From DATDDB01 sp035260545 (lineage in GTDB: Bacteria; Pseudomonadota; Gammaproteobacteria; Burkholderiales; Gallionellaceae), in contig DATFUZ010000040.1 of assembly GCA_035260545.1 (NCBI GenBank), forward strand, positions 5,686 through 69,685: 64,000 nucleotides of DNA, given 5' to 3'. The first letter of the stretch is position 1. Each line of letters begins with the position of its first letter. The position numbers and the translations under genes were made by a program. Shown here in pieces: positions 45,323 to 54,163 of the stretch. The notes under the pieces were generated by a model, which was given only the letters and a program-made list of their open reading frames with translations, made no database searches and was not told where the DNA came from.

Positions 45323-46963
45323 ATGCGCACTTTTCATGTGTCGGGCCTGGCGGTCCTTGCGTGGCTGCTGTCTTGCACGGGCGCCCACGCCGCCCCGGCC
45401 GCCCCCATCACCGACGTGCTGCTCTACCCCGGCGGCGCGACGATCACCCGCACGGTGCAAGTGCGTCCCGGCATGACGCAGGCCGTGATCGACGGACTGC
45501 CGGCCGCTTTCGACATGCAGTCGCTGCACGCGGAAGCAAGCAGCGGCGTGCGCGTGGGCGAGATCGTGAACACGGATGTGGCGGGCACGCATCCGGTGAA
45601 TCCCGATGAGGCCCGCCTGGATGCGCGGATCACCGCGCTACAGGACCAGCAGGATGCGCTGGATGCGCAGGCCAAGTCCTCGCAGATGGAACTGGATTAC
45701 CTGACCAGGCTGATGTCGGTCGGCGTGGCTCCGGACGACAGGCGCGACCGTCCCGCGCGCATGATGGACCCCCGGACGCTGACCGGCCTGGCGGAAGCGA
45801 TGCACACGGCGGCGGCCAAATCGCTGGCGCGGATGCAGGCGCTTTCAGTGCAGAAGCGGGAGATCGGCAAGCGCGTGGACGCCCTGCAGCGCGACCTGGA
45901 CCGGCTGCGCACCGCCGGCACGGACACGCGCACCCTGACCGTGAATTTCGCCGCGCAGCGCGCCGGCACGTTGCGCATCTCATACGAGGTGAGCAATGCG
46001 GGCTGGCGTCCGGCCTACCGCGCGAGCCTGAATTCGGAGGCCTCCAAAGTGAAACTGGAGCGGGATGCGATCATCTCGCAGCAGACCGGCGAGGACTGGC
46101 ATGACGTGCGCCTCACGCTTTCCACCAGCCAGCCGCGCCAGGCCACGCGCGGCCAGGAGCCCCAGCCGTGGCTGCTGTCCTATGTGGCGCAGGTATTCAG
46201 GGAGGCCTTCCGTCGCGCGCCCGTGGCAATGGAGGCCGCCCCCATGCCTTCCGCGGCAATCACGAACCAGGGCGTGATCGCCGACAAGGCGCTGAGCAAG
46301 CCCGCGGCCGCACCCTATGCGCCGCCGACATTCGAGACGCAGGGCGTATTTGCCAATACCTACGAAGTCCCCGCGCGCACCAGCCTGGCTTCCGACGGGC
46401 GCGAGGTGTCGGTCGAGCTGACGCGGCACGATCTGGCCGTAAAGCAGTATTTCCAGGTGACGCCGCGGGCGGAAGCAGCCGCTTACGTCACGGCGGAAGC
46501 CAACATGCCGCAAGGCGACTGGCCGCAGGGCGCGATCCAGCTTTTCCGCAACGGCAGCTACGTCGGACGCGGAACGTGGAATCCGCAGGACACGGATAAA
46601 CTGGTATTGGGCTTCGGCCGCGACGACAAGATCCGTGTGTCGGTGAAGCCGCTGAAGGCCGATTCCAGTTCATCCGGCATTCTCAGCAAGCGCCGCCACC
46701 GCAAGATCGCCACGCTATTCAGCTTCGTGAACCGCCATCAGCGGCCGGTAACGCTCCAGGTATTGGAAGCCTCGCCCGTCTCCACCTCCGACGAAGTGGA
46801 GGTGAACACCGATTTCATTCCCCAGCCCTCGCATGAGAACTGGCAGGACAAGCGCGGGGTGATGGAGTGGAATGTGGAGATTGCGCCTCGGGGAATGGCG
46901 AAGATCAAAACGGCGTACGACATCGCCTACCCCGAGACCGGCCAACTGGCGGACCAGCGCTAG
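45323..46963 (+). CDS. DUF4139 secreted protein
   Basis: A 546-residue protein. The signal peptide MRTFHVSGLAVLAWLLSC ends near AHAAPAAP. A DUF4140-like strand region (ITDVLLYPGGATITRTVQV), a coiled-coil segment (DARITALQDQQDALDAQAKS) and a beta-rich DUF4139 domain (ISYEVSNAGWRPAYRASLN) follow. The DUF4139 group includes mucoidy inhibitor A, whose function is poorly known. AAGGAG seven bases before the ATG at 45323 sets the start, rejecting the 52-residue upstream extension. Convergent with ggt (15 bp). Confidence 0.88.
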   Translation: MRTFHVSGLAVLAWLLSCTGAHAAPAAPITDVLLYPGGATITRTVQVRPGMTQAVIDGLPAAFDMQSLHAEASSGVRVGEIVNTDVAGTHPVNPDEARLDARITALQDQQDALDAQAKSSQMELDYLTRLMSVGVAPDDRRDRPARMMDPRTLTGLAEAMHTAAAKSLARMQALSVQKREIGKRVDALQRDLDRLRTAGTDTRTLTVNFAAQRAGTLRISYEVSNAGWRPAYRASLNSEASKVKLERDAIISQQTGEDWHDVRLTLSTSQPRQATRGQEPQPWLLSYVAQVFREAFRRAPVAMEAAPMPSAAITNQGVIADKALSKPAAAPYAPPTFETQGVFANTYEVPARTSLASDGREVSVELTRHDLAVKQYFQVTPRAEAAAYVTAEANMPQGDWPQGAIQLFRNGSYVGRGTWNPQDTDKLVLGFGRDDKIRVSVKPLKADSSSSGILSKRRHRKIATLFSFVNRHQRPVTLQVLEASPVSTSDEVEVNTDFIPQPSHENWQDKRGVMEWNVEIAPRGMAKIKTAYDIAYPETGQLADQR

Positions 46964-46978
46964 GCGCTGTGCTCCGCG

Positions 46979-48703
46979 TCAGTAGCCGAGGGCCAAGCCG
47001 GTGTGGCGCCGGGTGTCGTTGGCGCCGTAATAGCGGTCGTGGTCCACCGGCTTGCACTTGAGGCAAGGTGTGCCGATGAGGATGGCGGCGACGTGGTTGG
47101 CGGGCTGGGGCGGGCCGAATTTCTGGCCCCAACTCTCAAGTTTCTTCCGCACGGCGTCGCTGACCGCGCCGGGCTCCAGGTTGGTGTAGTCCGGCTGCCA
47201 TTGCTGATGGAAGCGCGGGGCATCGACCGCCTGCTGGATGTCCATGCCGTAGTCGACGACATTGAGTATGGTGAGCAGCACCACGGTGATGATGCGGCTG
47301 CCGCCCGGCGTGCCCAACACCATCAGCGGTTTTCCGGCCTTGGTGACGATGGTGGGCGTCATGGAACTGAGGGGGCGCTTGCCGGGTGCGATGGCGTTCG
47401 CCTCGCCCTGGACCAGGCCGAACTGGTTGGGCACGCCGACCTTGCTGGTGAAGTCGTCCATTTCGTCATTGAGCAGCACGCCGGTGCCAGGCACCGTGAC
47501 CTTGGCGCCGAACCAGTCGTTCAGGGTGTAGGTGACGGAGACCGCGTTGCCCTGGCTGTCCACAATGGAAAAGTGGGTGGTGTTCATGCCTTCGTGGGGT
47601 GCGACGCCGGGTCTGAGCGCAGCGGAGTCGCCCGCGCGGTGCGGCTCGATGACCGCGCGAATCTGCGCGGCATACTGCTTGCTGGTCAGATGGGCGACGG
47701 GGTTATGCACAAAGGCAGGGTCGCCCAGATAGCTGTTGCGGTCGACATAGGCGTGGCGCATGGCCTCGATCTGGTACTGCATGGCCTGGGCGCTGCGGTA
47801 ACCGAGCTTTTTCAGCGGATAGCCTTCGAGTATGTTGAGCATCTCGCACAAGGTGACGCCGCCGGAACTGGGCGGCGGCGCAGACACAATCCCGTAGCCG
47901 CGATAAGTGCATTCCACGGGCTTTAGTTCGCGCGCGCGATACTGATCGAGGTCGGTCTGGGTGATGATGCCGCCGCCATGGCGCATGGCGGCCGCAATGG
48001 CCGTGCCGACGCTGCCTTGATAGAAACCCGCTGCGCCGTGCGCGCTGATCAGGCTGAGGGTGCGCGCCAGGTCGGGCTGCACCAACCTGTCGCCCACCTG
48101 ATAAGGCTGGCCGTGGTTGAGGAAAATCGCCGCGCTGGGCGGGTCCTGGCGGAATTTTTCGGTGGCCGTGGCAAGCAGATCCACATCGCCCTGGCGCAGC
48201 ACGAAGCCCTCCCGCGCATACTTGATGGCCGGCGCGATAAGCTCAGCGCGCGGGAGGACGCCGTATTTCTCGCGCGCCAGCTCCAGTCCCGCGACCGTGC
48301 CCGGCACGCCCACGGATAGGTAGCCGTCGGTGCTCGCGCCGGGCCGCACGTTGCCGTCCTTGTCCAGGTACATGTCACGGCGGGCGGCCAGCGGAGCTTT
48401 TTCGCGAAAGTCGATGAAGGTCTTGCGGCCGTCGGCGAACACAATGGTCATGAACCCGCCGCCACCCAGGTTGCCCGCCGCGGGATAGACCGCCGCCAGC
48501 GCATAACCCACGGCCACGGCCGCATCCACGGCATTACCGCCTTTCTTCAATACAGCGACGCCGGCGTCGGTGGCCAGGCGCTGGGCTGTGACCACCATGC
48601 CGTGGCGCGCGGCGACCGGCGGGCGCGAGGCGGCCTGCGCCTGCGCTAGGCCGCCGGCGAACACGGCGGCAAGCAGGATAACGGAGAAGGTCTTGCGGAT
48701 CAT
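46979..48703 (-). CDS. ggt: Gamma-glutamyltransferase
   Basis: A 574-residue periplasmic Ntn-hydrolase proenzyme with signal peptide MIRKTFSVILLAAVFAGG. Autocleavage occurs before the catalytic Thr in GMNTTHFSIVD, giving large and small subunits. GTPGGSRIITVVL and PLSSMTPTIV are conserved substrate-site segments. It cleaves glutathione and other gamma-glutamyl compounds. The ATG at 48703 follows GAGG. It is 35 bp after the Cys-rich protein gene, likely co-transcribed. Confidence 0.96.
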   Translation of the reverse strand: MIRKTFSVILLAAVFAGGLAQAQAASRPPVAARHGMVVTAQRLATDAGVAVLKKGGNAVDAAVAVGYALAAVYPAAGNLGGGGFMTIVFADGRKTFIDFREKAPLAARRDMYLDKDGNVRPGASTDGYLSVGVPGTVAGLELAREKYGVLPRAELIAPAIKYAREGFVLRQGDVDLLATATEKFRQDPPSAAIFLNHGQPYQVGDRLVQPDLARTLSLISAHGAAGFYQGSVGTAIAAAMRHGGGIITQTDLDQYRARELKPVECTYRGYGIVSAPPPSSGGVTLCEMLNILEGYPLKKLGYRSAQAMQYQIEAMRHAYVDRNSYLGDPAFVHNPVAHLTSKQYAAQIRAVIEPHRAGDSAALRPGVAPHEGMNTTHFSIVDSQGNAVSVTYTLNDWFGAKVTVPGTGVLLNDEMDDFTSKVGVPNQFGLVQGEANAIAPGKRPLSSMTPTIVTKAGKPLMVLGTPGGSRIITVVLLTILNVVDYGMDIQQAVDAPRFHQQWQPDYTNLEPGAVSDAVRKKLESWGQKFGPPQPANHVAAILIGTPCLKCKPVDHDRYYGANDTRRHTGLALGY

Positions 48704-48738
48704 GGCGCTGGCCTCATTGTGGGTTGAACAGCGCGGCT

Positions 48739-49386
48739 TCATTGCCGGGACGAGGCCTTCTTGCCGCGCAGGATCTGCGCTTTCAGCGCCATCGCGTTGC
48801 GACACGCGGGATCATCGTTGCCGTACTTGCACGGCGTTTTCCGGTTCAGCACGCGCAGCGCGGCGTCGGGATCGGCTTTCACGCCGATGCCGCGGGCTAG
48901 ATGCAGGGCATACATGGTGCAGCCCCAGGGTTCGTCCAGCGCGCAGGTCTTCTTGTAGGTGCGCACGGCGCAGCGCTGAACGGCGTCATCCTTGGGCGCG
49001 GCGGCGGACATGCCCGCGGCATGGTTGGTACAGCCGGAAGTCACGCCCAGCTTGCATGCGCGCTGGAACAGCGCCTCCGAAGTCTGGGTCTTGCCCCCGC
49101 CCTGCTGCACCGCATAGGCCAGCCAGTAGCAGGAGCCGCCCTTGCCCGCCTTGCACTTCATCAGGCAGATCCCCGGCGTGATCTTGCAACTGTCGCCCAT
49201 CAGGTAGTCGCTGGTCTGGCGTTTCGGGATCAGGGTGTCGGGGCAGCGCTCGGCGTCCTTGAGCCAGCGCTTCTCCATGGCGACCTCGGCGTCGATCTGC
49301 GCAATGGCGGGCGTCGGATTGACTGCAAGCGCAATGCGGGGCAGCAGCAGCGAAGTGAGCAGCAGCAAGGAAATGAGAACGCGCAT
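48739..49386 (-). CDS. Secreted Cys-rich Sel1-like protein
   Basis: A 215-residue protein. Signal peptide MRVLISLLLLTSLLLPRIALA. The mature part has many cysteines in a repeated layout (CLMKCKAGKGGSCYWLAY, LFQRACKLGVTSGCTNHA, CALDEPWGCTMYALHLARG), like the disulfide-linked helical hairpins of Hcp/Sel1-type proteins. It is probably periplasmic. Located immediately upstream of ggt on the same strand. Substrate or partner unknown. Confidence 0.8.
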   Translation of the reverse strand: MRVLISLLLLTSLLLPRIALAVNPTPAIAQIDAEVAMEKRWLKDAERCPDTLIPKRQTSDYLMGDSCKITPGICLMKCKAGKGGSCYWLAYAVQQGGGKTQTSEALFQRACKLGVTSGCTNHAAGMSAAAPKDDAVQRCAVRTYKKTCALDEPWGCTMYALHLARGIGVKADPDAALRVLNRKTPCKYGNDDPACRNAMALKAQILRGKKASSRQ

Positions 49387-49461
49387 GTCTTGGATCCACG
49401 GAATGAGGGAGGATAGGCCAGCGGCCAAAGGGCTACATTCTGGTTGAAAACGCGCAGCCGC

Positions 49462-49887
49462 TCAACCCTGCTCGCCCCATGCGGTCACCACCAGCCGCCG
49501 GCTGCCGCCATAATCGCGATGTTCGCAAAGATATATCCCCTGCCAGACGCCCAGGCAGAGGCGGCCATGGGCGACGGGGATGGTGAGGCTGGCGCCCAGC
49601 AGGCTGGCCTTCAGATGCGCCGGGAGGTCGTCCGGCCCCTCGTCCTGGTGACGGTAATAAGGCTCGTCCTCCCGCACGGTATGATTGAACCAGTTCTCGA
49701 AATCCTGGCGCACCGTGGGGTCCGCGTTTTCGTTGAGGGTGAGCGAGGCGGAGGTGTGCTGGATGAAGACGTTGAGCATGCCGACCTTGAACTCGCGCAG
49801 CTCCGGCAGGGCGCGCAGGATCTCCTCGGTGACGAGATGAAAGCCGCGCGGCCGCGCCTGCAGGGTGATTTCTCTCTGTATCCACAT
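49462..49887 (-). CDS. YjbQ-family protein
   Basis: A 141-residue single-domain protein with FIQHTSASLTLNENADPTVRQDFENWFN and HGRLCLGVWQGIYLCEHRDYGGSRR, the YjbQ (UPF0047) signature with His residues for a metal or thiamine-phosphate site. Members have weak thiamine-phosphate synthase activity; the main role is unsettled. Starts at MWIQREITLQ. Divergent from the FAD oxidoreductase gene. Confidence 0.94.
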   Translation of the reverse strand: MWIQREITLQARPRGFHLVTEEILRALPELREFKVGMLNVFIQHTSASLTLNENADPTVRQDFENWFNHTVREDEPYYRHQDEGPDDLPAHLKASLLGASLTIPVAHGRLCLGVWQGIYLCEHRDYGGSRRLVVTAWGEQG

Positions 49888-49992
49888 GGAAATGGCCGGA
49901 TTGTTGCGGGTGAGCCTGAAGTGTACCGAAATTTCATTCCGGCTGGCGCGGGACGCTGAACTATCATCTTCAGTACGGGTAGAATAGCGCCC

Positions 49993-51609
49993 ATGCTAAG
50001 ACTCACCGAAATCAAGCTCCCGCTGGACCATAGCGAGGACGACCTGCAAGCGGCAATCCGCCAGCGCCTGGGCCTGGGGCCGGGCGTACCTCTCAGCTAC
50101 GCCCTGTTCCGCCGCGGCTATGATGCGCGCAAGCCGTCGCGCATCCTGTTCATCTACACCGTGGATGTGGAGGTGGAAAACGAGGCCGCGCTGCTGGCAA
50201 GGAACATCAAACACGTCGGCCCCGCGCCCGACATGACATACCGTTTCGTGGCGCATGCGCCCGAAAACCTCACCGAGCGCCCGGTGGTGATCGGCATGGG
50301 TCCGTGCGGCATCTTCGCGGGCCTGCTGCTCGCACAAATGGGCTTCAGGCCCATCATCCTGGAACGCGGCAAAGCAGTGCGCGAGCGTACGAAGGATACG
50401 TGGGGACTGTGGCGCAAGGGAAAACTCAACCCGGAATCGAACGTGCAGTTCGGCGAGGGCGGTGCGGGAACTTTTTCCGACGGCAAGCTGCACAGCCAGA
50501 TCAAGGACCCGAAATTCTACGGACGCAAGGTGCTCACCGAGTTCGTCAAGGCGGGGGCTCCGGAAGAAATCCTGTATGTAAGCAAGCCGCACATCGGTAC
50601 CTTCCGCCTGGTAGGCATGGTGGAGGAGATGCGCCACACCATAGAAGCGCTGGGCGGCGAGGTCCGCTTCCAGAGCCGGGTGGAGGATTTTGACATCGAG
50701 GAAGGCGCTGACGGAACGAGGCAGGTGCGCGGCGTGGTGCTGGCCGATGGCGAGCGCATTGCCGCCCGCCACGTGGTGCTGGCGGTGGGCCACAGCGCGC
50801 GCGACACCTTCGAGGCGCTCTACAAGCGCGGGGTGCATATGGAAGCCAAGCCCTTCTCCATCGGCTTCCGCATCGAGCATCCGCAGTCTCTGATCGACCG
50901 CGCGCGTCTCGGTCCCAACGCGGGCAACCCGCAACTGGGCGCGGCCGACTACAAGCTGGTGCACCACGCCAGCAACGGGCGCTCGGTGTACAGCTTCTGC
51001 ATGTGCCCCGGCGGCACCGTGGTGGCTGCGACCTCGGAGGAAGGCCGCGTAGTAACCAACGGCATGAGCCAGTACTCGCGCAACGAGCGCAATGCCAACA
51101 GCGGGATCGTGGTCGGCATTACACCCGAGGATTATCCCGGCAATGCGCTTGCGGGCATCGCCTTCCAGCGCAAATGGGAAGAGCGTGCGTTTGATCTGGG
51201 CGGCGGGAACTACTGCGCGCCAGGCCAACGGGTGGGCGACTTCCTCGCAGGGCGGCCCTCCACCCATCTGGGCTCGGTGCAGCCCTCCTATACGCCCGGC
51301 GTGCACCTGGCCGACCTTTCCACTGCCTTGCCCGACTATGCCATCGCCGCCATCCGCGAGGCCCTGCCCGCATTCGAAAAGCAGCTCAAGGGCTTCAGCA
51401 TGGCGGACGCGGTCCTGACGGGGGTGGAGACACGCACCTCGTCGCCGGTCAGCATTCGCCGCGACCAAAGCTGCCAGAGCCTGAACACCCGCGGCCTCTA
51501 CCCCGCGGGCGAAGGCGCAGGCTACGCGGGCGGCATCCTGTCGGCGGGTGTGGACGGCATCGAGATCGCCGAGGCCGTGGCGCTGGACATGGTGAGACAG
51601 GCAAGGTAA
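49993..51609 (+). CDS. NAD(P)/FAD-dependent oxidoreductase
   Basis: A 538-residue flavoprotein. A short N-terminal domain (LRLTEIKLPLDHSEDDLQAAIRQRLG) precedes the FAD site VVIGMGPCGIFAGLLLAQMG and ILERGKAVRER. VQFGEGGAGTFSDGKLHSQIKD and the C-terminal GLYPAGEGAGYAGGILSAGVDG complete the FAD fold. It matches a widespread uncharacterised dehydrogenase family. Substrate unknown. The SirB2 gene follows by 13 bp. Confidence 0.92.
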   Translation: MLRLTEIKLPLDHSEDDLQAAIRQRLGLGPGVPLSYALFRRGYDARKPSRILFIYTVDVEVENEAALLARNIKHVGPAPDMTYRFVAHAPENLTERPVVIGMGPCGIFAGLLLAQMGFRPIILERGKAVRERTKDTWGLWRKGKLNPESNVQFGEGGAGTFSDGKLHSQIKDPKFYGRKVLTEFVKAGAPEEILYVSKPHIGTFRLVGMVEEMRHTIEALGGEVRFQSRVEDFDIEEGADGTRQVRGVVLADGERIAARHVVLAVGHSARDTFEALYKRGVHMEAKPFSIGFRIEHPQSLIDRARLGPNAGNPQLGAADYKLVHHASNGRSVYSFCMCPGGTVVAATSEEGRVVTNGMSQYSRNERNANSGIVVGITPEDYPGNALAGIAFQRKWEERAFDLGGGNYCAPGQRVGDFLAGRPSTHLGSVQPSYTPGVHLADLSTALPDYAIAAIREALPAFEKQLKGFSMADAVLTGVETRTSSPVSIRRDQSCQSLNTRGLYPAGEGAGYAGGILSAGVDGIEIAEAVALDMVRQAR

Positions 51610-51622
51610 TTCCCGGGCCGAA

Positions 51623-51994
51623 ATGACTGCCTTGCTGAAGCACCTGCATATCACCTGCGTGGCCCTCAGCTATACCCTGTTCTTCCTGCGCGGCGTATGG
51701 ATGCTGCGCGCCTCTCCCCTCATGCAGCAACGCTGGGTGAAGATCGCCCCCCATACCGTGGACACCCTGCTCCTCGCCAGCGCCATCGCCCTCGCCTGGC
51801 ATCTCGGCATTTCCCCCTTATCCCACCCCTGGCTGATGGCCAAGATAATCGCGCTGCTTCTCTATATCGGGCTCGGCTTCATCGCCATGCGCTTCGGCCG
51901 CACCCGGCGCACGCGCCTAGCGGCCTGGCTGCTGGGACAGGGGGTGTTTTCCTATATTGTCGCAGTGGCGATCACCATGGAGGTGGTACCGTGA
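51623..51994 (+). CDS. SirB2-family membrane protein
   Basis: A 123-residue protein with four membrane helices. LKHLHITCVALSYTLFFLRGVWML and KIAPHTVDTLLLASAIAL are the SirB2 signature. The family was first linked to Salmonella invasion-gene regulation but is widespread and of unknown function. Just downstream of the FAD oxidoreductase and convergent with hslO. Confidence 0.92.
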   Translation: MTALLKHLHITCVALSYTLFFLRGVWMLRASPLMQQRWVKIAPHTVDTLLLASAIALAWHLGISPLSHPWLMAKIIALLLYIGLGFIAMRFGRTRRTRLAAWLLGQGVFSYIVAVAITMEVVP

Positions 51995-52020
51995 AGGCGT
52001 AGGTCTTCCCGGCGGCACGT

Positions 52021-52896
52021 TTAGTGCCTCGTCTCCCCGACATCGGGCGAAATGCCCTCGGTGAACAGCATGGCCGCATCAACGGGATCGAACTCGTAAC
52101 GCTGATTGCAGAATTCGCAGTGTATCTCCACTCTACCCTGCTCTTCCACGATGCCTTCGATCTCTTCCTGGCCGAGCATCTTGAGCATGGCAGCGACTTT
52201 CTCGCGCGAGCAGCCGCAATGAAATGAAACCGGCTGCGCCTCGAACAGGCGAACGTCTTCTTCGTGATACAGGCGGTGCAGGAGTTCCAGGGTGGGAAGC
52301 TGGAGCAGTTCCTCGCGCTTGAGGGTCTCGCCCAGTTTGGTGACGCGGTCCCAGGCGTCTGGATCATGCGATTGCTGTTCCGGAAGCTTCTGCAGCAGCA
52401 TGCCGGCCGCGCCGTGCTCATCCGCCGCGAGCCAGAGCCGTGTTTCGAGTTGCTCGGAGCGTGCCATGTAGTGCTGCAGGATGTCGGCGACGCTGCCGCC
52501 TTCCAGCGCAACGATACCCTGATAGGCTTGGGCGCCGCTCTTGGGATCGAGGGTGATGACGAAGCGCCCGTCGCCCACCATTTCCGCAAGGTCGCCGTGC
52601 AGTTCGCCTTCCCACTTGGCTGTGGCGCGCAACTGCAGGTCGCCGGTGCACTCCACCACTAGCAGCTTGATTGCGCCCTTGCCCTGGATTTGCAGGATGA
52701 GCGAGCCCTGCAGCTTGAGCGTGGCAGCAAGCAACACTGCCGCGGCGCTAAGCTCACCCATCAACTGCACCAGTACCGGCGGGTAATTATGGCGTTCCAG
52801 CACGGTGCGCCAGGCGGCATCGAGGTGGACTCTTTCGCCGCGGATGGCGGCATTTTCAAACAGAAAGCGATGCAGCGCATCGGGTTGGTGTTTCAT
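52021..52896 (-). CDS. hslO: Hsp33 redox-regulated chaperone
   Basis: A 291-residue holdase activated by oxidation. The zinc centre is CGCS followed 27 residues later by CEFC near the C-terminus, with all four cysteines present. The N-terminal domain opens ALHRFLFENAAIRGERVHLDAAW. An alternative ATG three codons upstream (52905) is equally possible; neither has a strong ribosome site. It protects proteins during oxidative stress. Confidence 0.95.
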   Translation of the reverse strand: MKHQPDALHRFLFENAAIRGERVHLDAAWRTVLERHNYPPVLVQLMGELSAAAVLLAATLKLQGSLILQIQGKGAIKLLVVECTGDLQLRATAKWEGELHGDLAEMVGDGRFVITLDPKSGAQAYQGIVALEGGSVADILQHYMARSEQLETRLWLAADEHGAAGMLLQKLPEQQSHDPDAWDRVTKLGETLKREELLQLPTLELLHRLYHEEDVRLFEAQPVSFHCGCSREKVAAMLKMLGQEEIEGIVEEQGRVEIHCEFCNQRYEFDPVDAAMLFTEGISPDVGETRH

Positions 52897-52999
52897 GCGG
52901 CGCATGATACCACGCCTGCCAGGTCACGGCCGATGCAACCAATGGCGGGGCTGGCTGTCATATAATCCATTGTTTACCGAATTTGGCGGCAACACAGGC

Positions 53000-53566
53000 A
53001 TGAGCAAGGCATTTACCCGCGAGACCGACGGCGAGGAAGACGATGAGGGCATGGAGCCCGCGCTGAAACTGCCGCCGGGCACGAAGAATTACATCACGCC
53101 CGCGGGCCACCAGCGCCTGCGCGACGAACTGGAACACCTGTGGAAGGTGGAGCGCCCGGCACTGGTGCAGACCGTGGCGTGGGCCGCGTCCAACGGCGAC
53201 CGCTCAGAGAATGGCGACTATATCTACGGCAAGAAGCGCCTGCGCGAGATCGACCGCCGCATCCGCTTCCTGTCGAAGCGCCTGGATCACGCCGAGGTGG
53301 TGGACCCCGCCCTGCGGGGGGACTGCGACCAGGTGTTTTTCAGCGCAACGGTGACCGTGTGCCACGGCAATGGCGAGGAAAAGACGTACAGCATCGTCGG
53401 GGTGGACGAAGCCGATCCCGGCCGCGGCCTGATCAGCTGGGTATCACCGCTGGCGCGCGCCTTGTTCAAGGCACGCCGCGACGACGTGGTGACGCTGCAG
53501 GTGCCGGGCGGGCGGGACGAGCTGGAGATCGTGGAGGTCAGCTACCGCGCCATCAGCCTGGACTGA
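53000..53566 (+). CDS. greB: Transcript cleavage factor GreB
   Basis: A 188-residue Gre factor. The coiled-coil tip carries the acidic pair in GDRSENGDYIYGKKRLREIDRRIRFL, the GreB-type sequence, that coordinates Mg in the RNA polymerase secondary channel. The C-domain is FKBP-like. It rescues backtracked polymerase by stimulating transcript cleavage. An N-terminal acidic extension of about 25 residues is present. Divergent from hslO. Confidence 0.94.
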   Translation: MSKAFTRETDGEEDDEGMEPALKLPPGTKNYITPAGHQRLRDELEHLWKVERPALVQTVAWAASNGDRSENGDYIYGKKRLREIDRRIRFLSKRLDHAEVVDPALRGDCDQVFFSATVTVCHGNGEEKTYSIVGVDEADPGRGLISWVSPLARALFKARRDDVVTLQVPGGRDELEIVEVSYRAISLD

Positions 53567-53595
53567 ACAGGCCAACAGGCGGGCGCCGGCGCCGA

Positions 53596-53778
53596 TCACT
53601 GCGTCTGCTGGTCTATTGCCTGTTTCTGCTGCTGGGTATTCTGCTGCTGCAGGCCGTTCACCTGCTTGGCCTGGTCGAGAGTTTGCCGCTCCTTTTGCAG
53701 GATAGGCTTGTTGTCCTGCCCCTTGCCGCACGCGGCCAGGGCCAGCACGCCCAGCAGAATGAGATATGATGGTTTCAT
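53596..53778 (-). CDS. Small lipoprotein, Gln-rich
   Basis: A 60-residue lipoprotein. Signal MKPSYLILLGVLALAAC with lipobox LAAC; the mature part is an amphipathic, Gln-rich stretch (LQQQNTQQQKQAIDQQ) likely to be helical or coiled-coil. The ATG at 53778 follows GGGAG; a GTG three codons upstream is less likely. Resembles small Lpp-like or entericidin-like proteins only in layout. Convergent with greB. Confidence 0.75.
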   Translation of the reverse strand: MKPSYLILLGVLALAACGKGQDNKPILQKERQTLDQAKQVNGLQQQNTQQQKQAIDQQTQ

Positions 53779-54163
53779 TTTTGACACTCCCTGTCTTTAT
53801 GTGCTCACGACACGCGGTGCAGAAAGCACCGCCGCATGTGTCGATTTTACCCGAGTAGCGGCATGTAGTCCGCAATTGTTGCCATTTAGCCGCGATCTTC
53901 GATGCATGAATGCGCCGGCGGCCCCCACTGCGGCCAGCATGTGGCTTAATGCATACGCATCGCACGCGGCTATTCCATCGAATAGGCAAAAGTAATACCA
54001 TGACCCTGCTGATTTTCCGTAGCGCCCGGGTACGAACGGGCAGTATCGACGCCCATTCCCGTTTCAGATTTGCGGTTTAACACGGCATCTGCAAGGGTCG
54101 CCCGGCCGCATCGCACAAGTGGCCAGGCATCGCGTCGGCCCTAACGCTTTTTGATCGAACACC
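53779..54163. other. Intergenic region, nothing recognised
   Basis: About 385 bp between the small lipoprotein (leftward) and moeA (rightward). It should hold promoters for both. I see no credible ORF, RNA hairpin with T-tract, or repeat. Confidence 0.5.
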
